Assembly (NCBI GenBank): GCA_964507245.1
Contig: CAZDQC010000027.1
Location: 1 to 32,003 of the forward strand
Length of the DNA stretch: 32,003 nucleotides
Source: GCA-2731375 sp964507245
GTDB lineage: Bacteria; Pseudomonadota; Alphaproteobacteria; GCA-2731375
Reading direction: 5' to 3'
The notes under the pieces were generated by a model. It saw only the letters and a list, made by a program, of their open reading frames with translations. It made no database searches and was not told the DNA's origin. Below, one piece after another: positions 1 to 7,702 of this stretch (its first letter is position 1; each line of letters opens with the position of its first letter). The position numbers and the translations under genes are program-made.

Positions 1-76
1 TTAATTTCGACAGCGAAATTACCCTTCTCCGTTGGCATTCAAGTGGGACTTTAAAGCTGTTCAGCGGGGAATGACT

Positions 77-85
77 GGAAGGGGG
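77..85 (+). promoter_or_regulatory. Ribosome-binding site deciding the CoA ligase start
   Basis: GGAAGGGGG is a near-ideal Shine-Dalgarno sequence with a 6-nt spacer to GTG 92. TTG 32 has no comparable site, and ATG 71 has GGGGA directly abutting it, which is too close. Confidence 0.55.
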
Positions 86-91
86 CTGACC

Positions 92-1750
92 GTGGCCATA
101 AGAGAGATTTTTCACGATGATGAGACGATAAGCGCCCGGCGGGCTTCCGGGGTATGGGCTGATCTGACCCTTGATGATCATCTGAAACGTCATGTGGCCG
201 AGCGCGGCGATAAACTTGTTATGGTGGATCATAAATGGCGCCTGACCTTCAGGGAACTAGATCATTTGGCACACAGAATTGCCTGCGGTCTCTATCAGTA
301 CGGATTACGGCCGGGTGATGTCATTTCCATCCAGCTGCCTAATTGGGCAGAATGGCTGATGATGCATTGCGCCGCTTCCAAAATCGGCGCCGTGACCAAC
401 TCCATAGGCGCTATGTATCGTTTTGCGGAGGTGAGCTACATCCTGGGCTACGCCGAAACCAAATTGTTGTTGATTCCGGATCGCTACCGCAACTTCGACT
501 ACACCGATATGATGGCTGAACTATGGCCGAAGCTGCCGCGGCTGGAGCATGTCTTTGTAGCCGGTGACGAAGTGCCAAAAGGCATGCGACCGTTCGATGA
601 ACTATTGTTGAAGACCTGGGAAGACGAAGTGGAAAAAACAACCATCGACGCCCAGCGCCCCGACCCCAACATGGTTGCAACATTGATGTTCACTTCCGGG
701 ACAACGGCGGGACCCAAGGGTGTCATGCATACCCACAACACATTTGGCACTGGCACGAAACAATTGTGCGAAAGTTATGGTTTAGCCGATGACGATGTCA
801 TCTTCATGGCCTCCCCCATCGGCCACAGCACGGCGCTGATCGCTGGCGCGCGTTTGCCGGTGCAGTTCGGCCTGACCACAGTTTGGCAAGAACATTGGGA
901 CCCAGCCGAGGCTGTGGAGCTGATCCATAAGGAAAAATGCACCTACACCCTATCGGCGACCCCTTTCCTGCATGGTCTGATGAACGCACCCAACGCCAAC
1001 CGTGAGACGCTTTCAAGTCTGAAAACCTTCGCCTGCGGCGGCGCGCCCATTCCACGGGAGATGATCCGCCAGGCGGACGAAGAATACGGACTTTTTGTTT
1101 CCGCCCTGTATGGCTCGTCCGAGGCCCTTATCAACAGCGTGGTGCAGCCCTATGCGCCGCCCGAAAGACGTTATGGTACCGACGGCCAGATCATCCCCGG
1201 TATAGAAGCCCGATTAATTGACTTGGAAACTGGCGTTCCCGCAGTCGCAGGTGGTGAAGGTGAATTGTTTGTCCGCACCCCGGCCCAGCATGCTGGTTAT
1301 TTTAGGGATCCTGATCTCACCGCCCAAGTTCTTACAGAAGACGGTTGGTATAACACCGGCGATATTTGCACCCTGGATGATGATGGCTATATCAGCGTCA
1401 TCGGCCGCAACAAGGATATGATCATTCGCGGTGGCGCAAACATCAGTGCCCGGGAAATTGAGGAATTGCTTTTCTTGCATCCTAAAATCGACAATGTCGC
1501 TTGCGTTGCTATGCCTGATCCGGTGTTGTCCGAAAGGGTCTGTGCTTTTGTCATATGTCCGGCTGGTAAGACGCTAGAATTTGATGAAATGGTGGGTTTC
1601 CTTAAGGCCAAGCGCGTGAATAATTGGAAATTGCCCGAGCGATTGGAAATCCGGGATGAATTTCCCATGACCCCTAGCGGCAAAATTCAGAAATTCCTGC
1701 TACGCAAAGAAATCGCCGAATTGACCGGCCAGGCGCAATTAATCCGATAG
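92..1750 (+). CDS. AMP-dependent CoA ligase (acyl-CoA synthetase), cyclohexanecarboxylate/benzoate-CoA ligase-like
   Basis: ANL-superfamily adenylate-forming enzyme that activates a carboxylic acid to its acyl-AMP and then acyl-CoA in the cytoplasm. The P-loop-like motif TSGTTAGPKG lies near residue 201, followed by the YGSSEA motif, TGDICTLDDDGYISVIGRNK (hinge region, near residue 432) and the C-terminal TPSGKIQK with the adenylation lysine. I place the start at GTG 92 because GGAAGGGGG (77-85) sits 6 nt upstream, giving 552 aa, close to the usual 540-550. ATG 71 and TTG 32 are in-frame alternatives; an in-frame TAA at 2-4 closes the frame. The overall pattern (short N-terminus, HTHNTFGTG after motif I) recalls cyclohexanecarboxylate-CoA ligases, but the substrate cannot be read from sequence. 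A cyclotransferase-like gene follows after 9 nt and an SDR after that, so the three may be co-transcribed. Confidence 0.85.
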   Translation: MAIREIFHDDETISARRASGVWADLTLDDHLKRHVAERGDKLVMVDHKWRLTFRELDHLAHRIACGLYQYGLRPGDVISIQLPNWAEWLMMHCAASKIGAVTNSIGAMYRFAEVSYILGYAETKLLLIPDRYRNFDYTDMMAELWPKLPRLEHVFVAGDEVPKGMRPFDELLLKTWEDEVEKTTIDAQRPDPNMVATLMFTSGTTAGPKGVMHTHNTFGTGTKQLCESYGLADDDVIFMASPIGHSTALIAGARLPVQFGLTTVWQEHWDPAEAVELIHKEKCTYTLSATPFLHGLMNAPNANRETLSSLKTFACGGAPIPREMIRQADEEYGLFVSALYGSSEALINSVVQPYAPPERRYGTDGQIIPGIEARLIDLETGVPAVAGGEGELFVRTPAQHAGYFRDPDLTAQVLTEDGWYNTGDICTLDDDGYISVIGRNKDMIIRGGANISAREIEELLFLHPKIDNVACVAMPDPVLSERVCAFVICPAGKTLEFDEMVGFLKAKRVNNWKLPERLEIRDEFPMTPSGKIQKFLLRKEIAELTGQAQLIR

Positions 1751-1759
1751 GTCGTTGGT

Positions 1760-2197
1760 TTGAATTCAGGCCAGTTAGTATCCTTCTTTTTCTACGGCAC
1801 TTTGATTGATCCAGACGTGCGCCGGTTAGTATTAGGTGTTGAATCCCAGAAATTGAACGTCATCTCAGCCTGGCTACCGGGTTTCACGGTACGCTACGTC
1901 CTACGGGCTAAATACCCGGCCTTGCGGCCGGAGCCCGGCGCCAGAGCTGCGGGCATCGTAATAACCGGCCTGTCCAGAAAACAGGCCCTCACGCTGGATC
2001 GATACGAGGGTGATGGGTATCGCCGAAAAATCCGCATGGTGCGCCTCGCCGATTGTCGACAAATTTCTGCTTTCGTTTACATTCCCCTAGCAAAATTGCG
2101 AATTGGCCCTAGGCCGTGGATTTTTGAAACATGGCATGCCAGGGATAAGGCAGAGTTTTTGTGGACCAGTGGTCTGAATAATCCGCGACGATGCTAG
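1760..2197 (+). CDS. Gamma-glutamylcyclotransferase-like (AIG2/GGCT fold) protein
   Basis: 145-aa protein of the gamma-glutamylcyclotransferase-like superfamily. Visible marks are the N-terminal substrate-loop motif FFYGTL (residues 9-14) and LDRYEGDGYRRK near residues 73-84, where the conserved Glu after Tyr matches the catalytic acid of the fold. Family members release 5-oxoproline from gamma-glutamyl peptides or amines; the actual substrate here is unknown. TTG 1760 is the only reasonable start, 9 nt after the CoA ligase stop, with a weak ATAGG at 1747-1751 as ribosome-binding site. The C-terminus (FETWHARDKAEFLW) is typical of bacterial AIG2-like proteins. The function in this three-gene cluster is unclear. 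Confidence 0.75.
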   Translation: MNSGQLVSFFFYGTLIDPDVRRLVLGVESQKLNVISAWLPGFTVRYVLRAKYPALRPEPGARAAGIVITGLSRKQALTLDRYEGDGYRRKIRMVRLADCRQISAFVYIPLAKLRIGPRPWIFETWHARDKAEFLWTSGLNNPRRC

Positions 2198-2231
2198 GGC
2201 GGCGGCATCTTAGAAAGCTAGAAGGGAAGCC

Positions 2232-2942
2232 ATGAAAGAAGAGGGCGGCAAGGTTGCTATCGTTACAGCGGGGGGCAGCGGAATTGGGGCCGGTGCGGCT
2301 CGCAAACTGGCTGCTGATGGCTTTCAAATCGCCGTGTTGTCGTCATCTGGCAAAGGCGAGGCTCTGGCCAAGGAGCTTGGCGGAATTGGTGTTACTGGTT
2401 CGAACCGATCGAAGAATGATTTGCAGATGCTAGTGGATCAGATCATGGCTCAGTGGGGCCGCATCGATGTGCTGGTCAACAGCGCCGGCCATGGCCCGCG
2501 CGGTGCGGTACTAGAGATCACGGACGAAGACTGGCATCTTGGCCTGGAAACGTATTTTCTAAACGTGGTACGGTCCACGCGCCTAGTCACCCCCATCATG
2601 AGAAAACAAAGATCAGGATTGATCATCAATATCTCAACATACGCGGTGTTCGAGCCCGACGCGGCCTTTCCCACATCAGGCGTATTCCGGGCGGGACTTG
2701 CCGCATTCACCAAACTTTTCGCTGACAAATATGCGCCCGACAATATCCGTATGAATAATGTGCTACCGGGGTTCATTGCCACCTTCGCCGAAAAGGAGGA
2801 AATTCGTGAACGCATCCCCTTGGGGCGTTATGGTACGGTGGAAGAAATTTCAGAACTGATTGGTTTCCTAGCATCCGAAGGAGCAAGTTACATAACTGGC
2901 CAAAACCTGCGCGTGGATGGTGGTGTCACCCGTTCCGTCTGA
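2232..2942 (+). CDS. SDR-family protein with a non-canonical active site
   Basis: 236-aa short-chain dehydrogenase/reductase fold. It has the cofactor glycine motif TAGGSGIG (residues 12-19), NSAG (83-86), the active-site-side Ser in NIST (S135), the PG of NNVLPGF and a C-terminal TGQNLRVDGG. The YxxxK catalytic pair is missing: the aligned positions are S149 (2676-2678) and R153 (2688-2690) in PTSGVFRAGLAAFTK. From memory, a subgroup of FabG-like SDRs carries similar FRAGLA segments, so this is probably a subfamily trait rather than a sequencing error. It may bind NAD(P) without normal carbonyl reduction, or use another mechanism. Start ATG 2232 has GAAGGGAAG just upstream. Its TGA abuts the stop of the convergent mscS-like gene with no spacer. 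Confidence 0.85.
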   Translation: MKEEGGKVAIVTAGGSGIGAGAARKLAADGFQIAVLSSSGKGEALAKELGGIGVTGSNRSKNDLQMLVDQIMAQWGRIDVLVNSAGHGPRGAVLEITDEDWHLGLETYFLNVVRSTRLVTPIMRKQRSGLIINISTYAVFEPDAAFPTSGVFRAGLAAFTKLFADKYAPDNIRMNNVLPGFIATFAEKEEIRERIPLGRYGTVEEISELIGFLASEGASYITGQNLRVDGGVTRSV

Positions 2943-4094
2943 TCATGCCGTTTCATCATTGGCTGGAAATTTTTCAGGTATGCCAAAAGGTAGAGATTCC
3001 ACATAAACCGAGGTGGAGGGAAAAGCAAAGCCGCTGCCTGCACCCTCGACGATGGACTTAACCGCAAAGGCCAGCTCCTCCTTGATTCGCATCCATTCTC
3101 CCCAATTCGTCGTTGTCGTAAAACAATACAATAAAATATCGATCGAGCTATCGTTGAAGCTATCAACATGAATCAAAGTAGTCACCTTGGCCGGGTCAAC
3201 CTCGAAATCATCGTTCCCAAAGATATGCTTTTTTATGCCGTTGACGATCTCGCGTAATTGACCTTCTGTGGCACTATACTCGATGCCGATTTTCCAATAA
3301 ATACGCCGGTTGGACATGCGGGAGAAATTGATCACCGCATCCCCGGCCAGTTTGTTGTTGGGGATAGTAGTCAGGGCCTTGTCGAAACGGCGGATCTTGG
3401 TCGTGCGGAAGCCGATTTCCTCCACCGTGCCCTCGACATCCGCGCCCCTGATCCAATCACCTTTCTCAAAAATACCGTCCAGAAAAATGGTCACTCCGGC
3501 GAATAGGTTGGCAATCATACTCTGGGCACCAAAGGCAACCGCCATACCGACTAGACCTAGACCCCCCAGCACAGCACCTACATTAAACTGCCATTCCTCC
3601 AGAATAGCGACGATGCCTACGCAAGCAATGACAAAGCGAGCCAGTTTGGCGATGAATTGCTTAAGGCTGTCACCCAAGGAAGTTTTACCCAGGACGCCAA
3701 AGGCCTTATCTATTAAAAACGAAAGCGGACCAACACATCGGTACAAGGTCCAGAAGATTGTGAAGGCGATCATGGAGCGGATCAATTGCGTCGTCACCCC
3801 ATCCACTTGGGTCGGCAGACTGACGAACCGCGTCGCCGCGTATAGGCCAATGATGACGAAAACAAACCGCATGGGTTGTTCCAAGGCAGCGATTAATTGA
3901 TCGTCGAATTTGGTTTTGGTATGGCGGCTAATCCCGCTTAATGCCGCTAGGACAACTCGGGTAAATAAGCGGCGGAGGACCAGGAATCCGATAAATATGA
4001 CCAAGCCAATAAATATTGGGCCGATGCCGATGCCGAACACAGCTGTGTTCCAAACTGTCACTACCTCGGCCCAAAAGTCGATTGTTGATTGCAT
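2943..4094 (-). CDS. Mechanosensitive ion channel, MscS family
   Basis: 383-aa small-conductance mechanosensitive channel-type protein of the inner membrane, expected to gate on membrane tension. Several N-terminal hydrophobic segments precede the pore helix region (VGAVLGGLGLVGMAVAFGAQ), which is rich in the Gly/Ala spacing typical of MscS TM3. The beta domain (FEKGDWI, GTVEEIGFRTTKIR, TIPNNKLAGDAVINFSR) and the cytoplasmic alpha/beta domain follow. The chosen ATG at 4092-4094 overlaps the upstream hydrolase stop as TAATG, pointing to translational coupling; an upstream in-frame TTG at 4142 is less likely. Coupling to a carbamoyl-amino-acid hydrolase is unusual functionally and may be incidental. 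Confidence 0.9.
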   Translation of the reverse strand: MQSTIDFWAEVVTVWNTAVFGIGIGPIFIGLVIFIGFLVLRRLFTRVVLAALSGISRHTKTKFDDQLIAALEQPMRFVFVIIGLYAATRFVSLPTQVDGVTTQLIRSMIAFTIFWTLYRCVGPLSFLIDKAFGVLGKTSLGDSLKQFIAKLARFVIACVGIVAILEEWQFNVGAVLGGLGLVGMAVAFGAQSMIANLFAGVTIFLDGIFEKGDWIRGADVEGTVEEIGFRTTKIRRFDKALTTIPNNKLAGDAVINFSRMSNRRIYWKIGIEYSATEGQLREIVNGIKKHIFGNDDFEVDPAKVTTLIHVDSFNDSSIDILLYCFTTTTNWGEWMRIKEELAFAVKSIVEGAGSGFAFPSTSVYVESLPFGIPEKFPANDETA

Positions 4095-5320
4095 TAGACG
4101 GCCGCTAGAATGGATGCCGCAGCCGTAGCTAGTACCTGACAACCCAGTACGATATCGTCGTCATGGCTGTCCTCGGCGGAGTCATGGCTGATGCCGTTGA
4201 TGGAGGGGATGAACAGCATAGCGCTGGGCATCATATTGCTAATCACGCCGGCGTCATGGAAAGCACCGGACGGCATGCTGCGCCAATTTCCCGGGGCATG
4301 CTGTTCCGCCGCCTCGGACAAATGCCGCTGAAAGCCGATATCCATGTGAGCCGGTGGTATACGTACCCGAGACGGCCTTGCCGTCGTCGTCGCACCCCCT
4401 TTTGCGTTAATTTCGTCAACCAGTCCGTAAGCCACCTCTTCAAACCGATCTAATATCTTTGGGTTCGCGTCGCGGAACTGCAATTCTAACTCTGCAAGGC
4501 CCGGCACAATCGATGGTGCGCCAGGATATAAAACTGCCCGGCCCATAGTCCAGACTGAGCGCTTGCCGGCGACTTTCGGAAATTCTTCATTAATGCGATG
4601 AGCCAATTCGTAGAGTGCGGTAGCAGCGTCTTTGCGTCCTGCCATCATGGTGGTACCTGCATGGTTCTGCTGGCCGGTGAAGCCAAAAACAATGCCACCC
4701 AAACCGACGATGGCTTCCACGATTCCGATGCGGAGCTCATCCTGCTCCAGATGGGGCCCCTGTTCAATATGGGCCTCCAGAAAACCAACATAGTGGTGAT
4801 CCGCTGCGCGAAGTCGCGGGACGCCAGTCAAACCCGCCTCTGCCAAAGCGCTCGCCAGGGCCACACCATCCTTGTCCGTCAAACCTGCCTCGATCTCAGA
4901 AGAAAAATCGCCACAGAATGAGCGGCTGCCCATGCAGCCGTAAAACCGGCTTTCTTCGTCCTGCCAAGAAATGGCGTCTATGGCGCAATGTTTGGTCGCC
5001 TCGTTCTCGGCCAGGGCACGGGCCACTTCGAGGCCATAAATCACTCCCAAAGCTCCGTCCAGCCAACCGCCTGTGGGTTGGGTGTCAGAATGGGAACCAA
5101 TCAGCAGTCTGGGCCCGGAATTCGTCGACTGCCCCAGTACGTTGCCTATCCCGTCAATCTGCGCCAACAATCCAGCTTCGGAATAACGTTCCGCTAGCCA
5201 GCGCCGCGCCGACATGTCCACATCAGAAAATGCGGGCCGAACAACACCTGCGCCTTCCGCCCCCATTGCGCGTAGAACGCGCAAATCGCCCAGCAGCCGT
5301 TCGCCCTTAATTGTTACCAT
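4094..5320 (-). CDS. Zn-dependent N-carbamoyl-amino-acid hydrolase / ureidoglycolate-type amidohydrolase (M20, hydantoinase-carbamoylase family)
   Basis: 408-aa member of the M20 hydantoinase/carbamoylase group, which cleaves N-carbamoyl amino acids or ureido acids to amino acid, CO2 and NH3. Metal-site motifs are GSHSDTQPTGGWLDG (His and Asp ligands), WQDEESRFYGCMGSR (Glu pair), EAHIEQGP and the C-terminal ISHDSAEDS. GQQNHAGTTMM is the dimerisation/substrate motif of the family. ATG 5320 is chosen because GGTGGG (5328-5333, complement) lies 7 nt upstream; the in-frame GTG at 5332 lacks that. The downstream MscS gene overlaps by one base. A relic of another M20 enzyme lies immediately upstream on the same strand. 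Hydantoin, ureidopropionate and ureidoglycolate derivatives are all possible substrates. Confidence 0.9.
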   Translation of the reverse strand: MVTIKGERLLGDLRVLRAMGAEGAGVVRPAFSDVDMSARRWLAERYSEAGLLAQIDGIGNVLGQSTNSGPRLLIGSHSDTQPTGGWLDGALGVIYGLEVARALAENEATKHCAIDAISWQDEESRFYGCMGSRSFCGDFSSEIEAGLTDKDGVALASALAEAGLTGVPRLRAADHHYVGFLEAHIEQGPHLEQDELRIGIVEAIVGLGGIVFGFTGQQNHAGTTMMAGRKDAATALYELAHRINEEFPKVAGKRSVWTMGRAVLYPGAPSIVPGLAELELQFRDANPKILDRFEEVAYGLVDEINAKGGATTTARPSRVRIPPAHMDIGFQRHLSEAAEQHAPGNWRSMPSGAFHDAGVISNMMPSAMLFIPSINGISHDSAEDSHDDDIVLGCQVLATAAASILAAV

Positions 5321-5555
5321 TGTCAATCCCACCGGTTGGTATGCACCATACTACGATATTGCTGGAAGAACCTCGGGTCTGTCTGCAAGGAACCGCAAAT
5401 TTGCGTATAAACTTTGTTCCTCGACGCAAGCAAACCTGTAACCCAAATTTGGCTATGTTTTCTTCCTTGAAACCCAATTCCAAGTTTGCATGAAATCCAC
5501 TCTGCCAGACTAATACTTCGTCTTTCATAGCGACAATTTTTTCAATCAGCAGCAT
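5307..5555 (-). pseudogene. Relic of an M20 amidohydrolase (HipO-like) N-terminus
   Basis: Reading leftward from ATG 5555, the 82-aa frame starts like an M20D aminoacylase/hippurate hydrolase: an 'ALxDEMxxWRxxxHANPELGFEE'-type beginning is recognisable in VAMKDEVLVWQSGFHANLE (from residue 8) and LGFKEEN. The Pro of the canonical HxxPELGF is Leu here. After about residue 45 (FGLQVCLRRGTK) similarity dissolves, and there is no metal-binding GHxxD segment. An intact enzyme would be around 390 aa. I infer a truncated, decayed gene whose remainder was lost where the intact carbamoylase gene now starts. It overlaps the start of that gene by 14 bases. A short functional peptide is possible but unlikely. 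Confidence 0.55.
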
Positions 5556-5559
5556 GTTT

Positions 5560-5593
5560 GTACCTTAATGCAAACGATGGACGGGTAAGGTAC
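5560..5593. promoter_or_regulatory. Inverted repeat in the divergent spacer before the FAD oxidoreductase
   Basis: Perfect 8-bp arms GTACCTTA (5560-5567) and TAAGGTAC (5586-5593) are separated by 18 nt, between the minus-strand M20 relic and the plus-strand oxidoreductase, 47 nt before its ATG. A second small dyad CATGT-CTT-ACATG lies at 5596-5608. The location suits an operator, but no regulator is identified and short dyads occur by chance. Confidence 0.3.
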
Positions 5594-5640
5594 TTCATGT
5601 CTTACATGGCATTCTGGAATTTGAACAGGGGCTAGGGAAC

Positions 5641-7002
5641 ATGGGATATATCTTAGAGCCAGCCCGTAAAATTGAGGTCATTAAAGAAACTGATGTCTTA
5701 GTAGTCGGCTCAGGTCCCGGCGGTCTATCCGCTGCCCTGGCGGCCGCACGAGCTGGCGTTTCTGTGATCTTGGTGGAACGGTTTGGCTGCTTCGGCGGCA
5801 ATATTACCGCCGTAGGTGTGGAAGGGTTCGCTTGGTACCGCCACGAAGGTACCGTTGATTCAGAAGGCATTGGCCGGGAGTTCGAAAATCGCGCCATAGA
5901 AATGGGCGCCACCACTCCGGAACCACAATCCGACAGTCACGCCTTGGATGGTGAGGCCTTCAAAGTGGTCGCGGACAATATGGTTCTGGAGGCTGGGATC
6001 ATACCTATGCTGCATCGCTTCTTCGTGGAGCCAGTGATGGAAGGCCAACGGATTAAAGGCATCATTACGGAAAGCAAGGCTGGTCGGGAAGCGATCCTGG
6101 CGAGACAAGTGGTCGATGCCACCGGCGACGGCGATGTGGCACGGCGGGCCGGCGTGCCCATCCACAAAACTCCGAAAGAGGAAATGATGGCGGCCTCGGT
6201 GTTGTTCTCCATTTCCGGCGTTGACCGTCAGGAGTTCATCGACGACCTGAAAGCGAATTCGCAAACATACAAAGATTGGGAAAGTGGCGAATGGAGCGTG
6301 GAGACCGCGGGCAAGGAAGATGCTATGTTTTCGCCTTTCCTTCGCAAGCCCTTTGAACAAGCCATGACGGCGGGCCTGATCCCAGCCAACCTCAATACGA
6401 TATCCGGTACCTGGGGCGCTTTGTACGAGACCGGAGAGTTGACCTATTTAAACCTAGTCCATTTGGCGGAATGTGACGGTACCGACCCCAACGACTTGAC
6501 CCGAAACGAAATCGAAGGCCGTCGTCAGGCTGTGCTAGCCATCGAGGCTCTGCGCCGTTTTCATCCTGGCTGCGCGAGGGCAAAGCTGCGAAATTTCGGT
6601 ATGACACTAGGCATCCGCGACACCTACAAAATCGATGCGCTTTACAACATGACGGAAGCAGATGTGCGTCATCAGGGCCGGTTCTACGACAGCATCGGCA
6701 TCTTCCCCGAGTTCGTCGACGGCTACGGCGTTCTTATCCTGCCCACCACGGGGCGATACTTCCAAATGCCCTATAGGGCGCTGGTGCCAAAATCGGTTTC
6801 TAATCTCTTGGTAGCGGGCCGGATCACAGGCGGCGACAAAATTAGCCACGCTGCAACGCGTAATATGATGTGCTGCGCGGTCAGCGGCCAGGGGGCGGGC
6901 GCAGCGGCGGCAATCTCGGTCAAGCACGGTCTTTCTTTCCAGGACATGGACATCGATCTTTTGCAGAAAGAATTGCAGCGACAAGGCGCGCGTCTTCATT
7001 AG
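5641..7002 (+). CDS. FAD-dependent oxidoreductase (FAD_oxidored / succinate dehydrogenase flavoprotein-like fold)
   Basis: 453-aa flavoprotein. The N-terminal Rossmann motif VVGSGPGGLSAALAAARAG (residues 21-39) is followed by LVERFGCFGGN, a GGN segment typical of the FAD-dependent oxidoreductases that begin with 'TDVLVVGxGPAG'. VVDATGDGDVARRAG (near 158-172) is the second FAD-contact motif of this family, and NLLVAGRITGGDKISHAATR near the C-terminus is the final FAD-binding segment. The substrate is unknown. Start ATG 5641 follows AGGGGCTAGGGA. It diverges from the carbamoylase/M20 relic, and homologues often sit beside amidohydrolases, so a shared catabolic role is a reasonable guess. No obvious terminator follows; the next element is the operator-flanked promoter at 7020. 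Confidence 0.85.
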   Translation: MGYILEPARKIEVIKETDVLVVGSGPGGLSAALAAARAGVSVILVERFGCFGGNITAVGVEGFAWYRHEGTVDSEGIGREFENRAIEMGATTPEPQSDSHALDGEAFKVVADNMVLEAGIIPMLHRFFVEPVMEGQRIKGIITESKAGREAILARQVVDATGDGDVARRAGVPIHKTPKEEMMAASVLFSISGVDRQEFIDDLKANSQTYKDWESGEWSVETAGKEDAMFSPFLRKPFEQAMTAGLIPANLNTISGTWGALYETGELTYLNLVHLAECDGTDPNDLTRNEIEGRRQAVLAIEALRRFHPGCARAKLRNFGMTLGIRDTYKIDALYNMTEADVRHQGRFYDSIGIFPEFVDGYGVLILPTTGRYFQMPYRALVPKSVSNLLVAGRITGGDKISHAATRNMMCCAVSGQGAGAAAAISVKHGLSFQDMDIDLLQKELQRQGARLH

Positions 7003-7019
7003 TCTGGAAGCCAATACAC

Positions 7020-7047
7020 TTGACGTTCATGTCGTGAACGCTATGTT
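7020..7047 (+). promoter_or_regulatory. Putative sigma70-type promoter of the regulator/M20/neuB/neuC operon
   Basis: TTGACG (7020-7025, 5 of 6 to consensus) and TATGTT (7042-7047, 4 of 6) are 16 nt apart. Initiation would be near 7054, about 30 nt before ATG 7085. Both boxes are enclosed by the mirror-image palindromes described separately, the classic arrangement for repression by steric blocking. Confidence 0.5.
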
Positions 7048-7063
7048 GTTCACGACATGAACG
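7024..7063. promoter_or_regulatory. Double palindromic operator (nested inverted repeat)
   Basis: Two perfect 16-bp arms, CGTTCATGTCGTGAAC (7024-7039) and GTTCACGACATGAACG (7048-7063), are exact reverse complements around an 8-nt spacer that contains most of the -10 box. Each arm is itself a dyad, GTTCA-N5-TGAAC, so there are two protein-sized sites with centres 23 bp apart. The whole lies 21 nt before the winged-helix regulator gene, suggesting autoregulation. A transcription terminator is less likely: there is no T-run and the stem is only moderately G+C-rich. Confidence 0.65.
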
Positions 7064-7084
7064 CCATTTCAATAGAGTGCCCGG

Positions 7085-7702
7085 ATGTCCAGCGATCAGA
7101 CGGTGGAAAAAGACGAAATTGAAACTAAGGCAACCGATGGTGAAGCCCTTATCACCATGGAAATGCTGCATGCGGTGGATAGAGAAGAAAGCCTATCCCA
7201 ACGTGGGTTAGCGGCACGGCTGAACATCGCTCTGGGGCTGACTAACGCCTATTTGAAACGCTGTGTGCGCATGGGTCTGGTAAAGGTGCGTAAGACGCCG
7301 CCTAATCGCTACGCCTATTACTTGACGCCCAAAGGTTTTGGCGAGAAATCGCGCCTGACTGCAAACTATCTGTTCCGGTCTTTCGATTTCTACCGCCGGG
7401 CACGGAATCAATGCGACGAATTGCTGAGCGCGGCCGCCGACAACGGATACCGCAGGGTTGCTCTGGTCGGCTCCGGAGAATTGGCGGAAATCGCTCTTTT
7501 ATGCGCTTTGCAGCACGATATTGAGGTGGTTGGCGTGGCCGATGAAACGGCCACGGCGAACCGATTTCGCCACGTCAATTTGGTCCGCGATCCGGCCTCT
7601 CTGCCTGCCCACGATATAATCATCGTCTGCGACCTGAACAAGCCGCAGGAGACCTTTGAAATACTTTCTGAAAAATTCGACGCTAAATCCATAAGGGTGC
7701 CG
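7085..7702 (+). CDS. Winged-helix transcriptional regulator with Rossmann-like C-terminal domain (3' end in scaffold gap)
   Basis: The 206 visible residues contain a winged-helix DNA-binding domain at about residues 20-95 (LSQRGLAARLNIALGLTNAY as HTH, then MGLVKVRK and YYLTPKGFGEKSRLT as the wing and following helix). This resembles the MarR-like winged-helix proteins found at exopolysaccharide loci. A second domain begins near residue 120, RVALVGSGELAEIALLCA, then VVGVADE and IIIVCD, a Rossmann-like sensor of the kind that binds nucleotide-sugars or dinucleotides. ATG 7085 has no strong ribosome-binding site. The gene runs into 100 N and its end is unknown. A double palindrome lies directly upstream, so it probably controls its own operon, perhaps sensing a nucleotide-linked sugar (inference). 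Confidence 0.75.

Noticed and set aside
7024..7063. Perfect hairpin after the flavoprotein gene as an intrinsic terminator
   Set aside because: There is no T-run on either side, each arm is itself palindromic, and the element overlaps a promoter-like pair; an operator explains it better.
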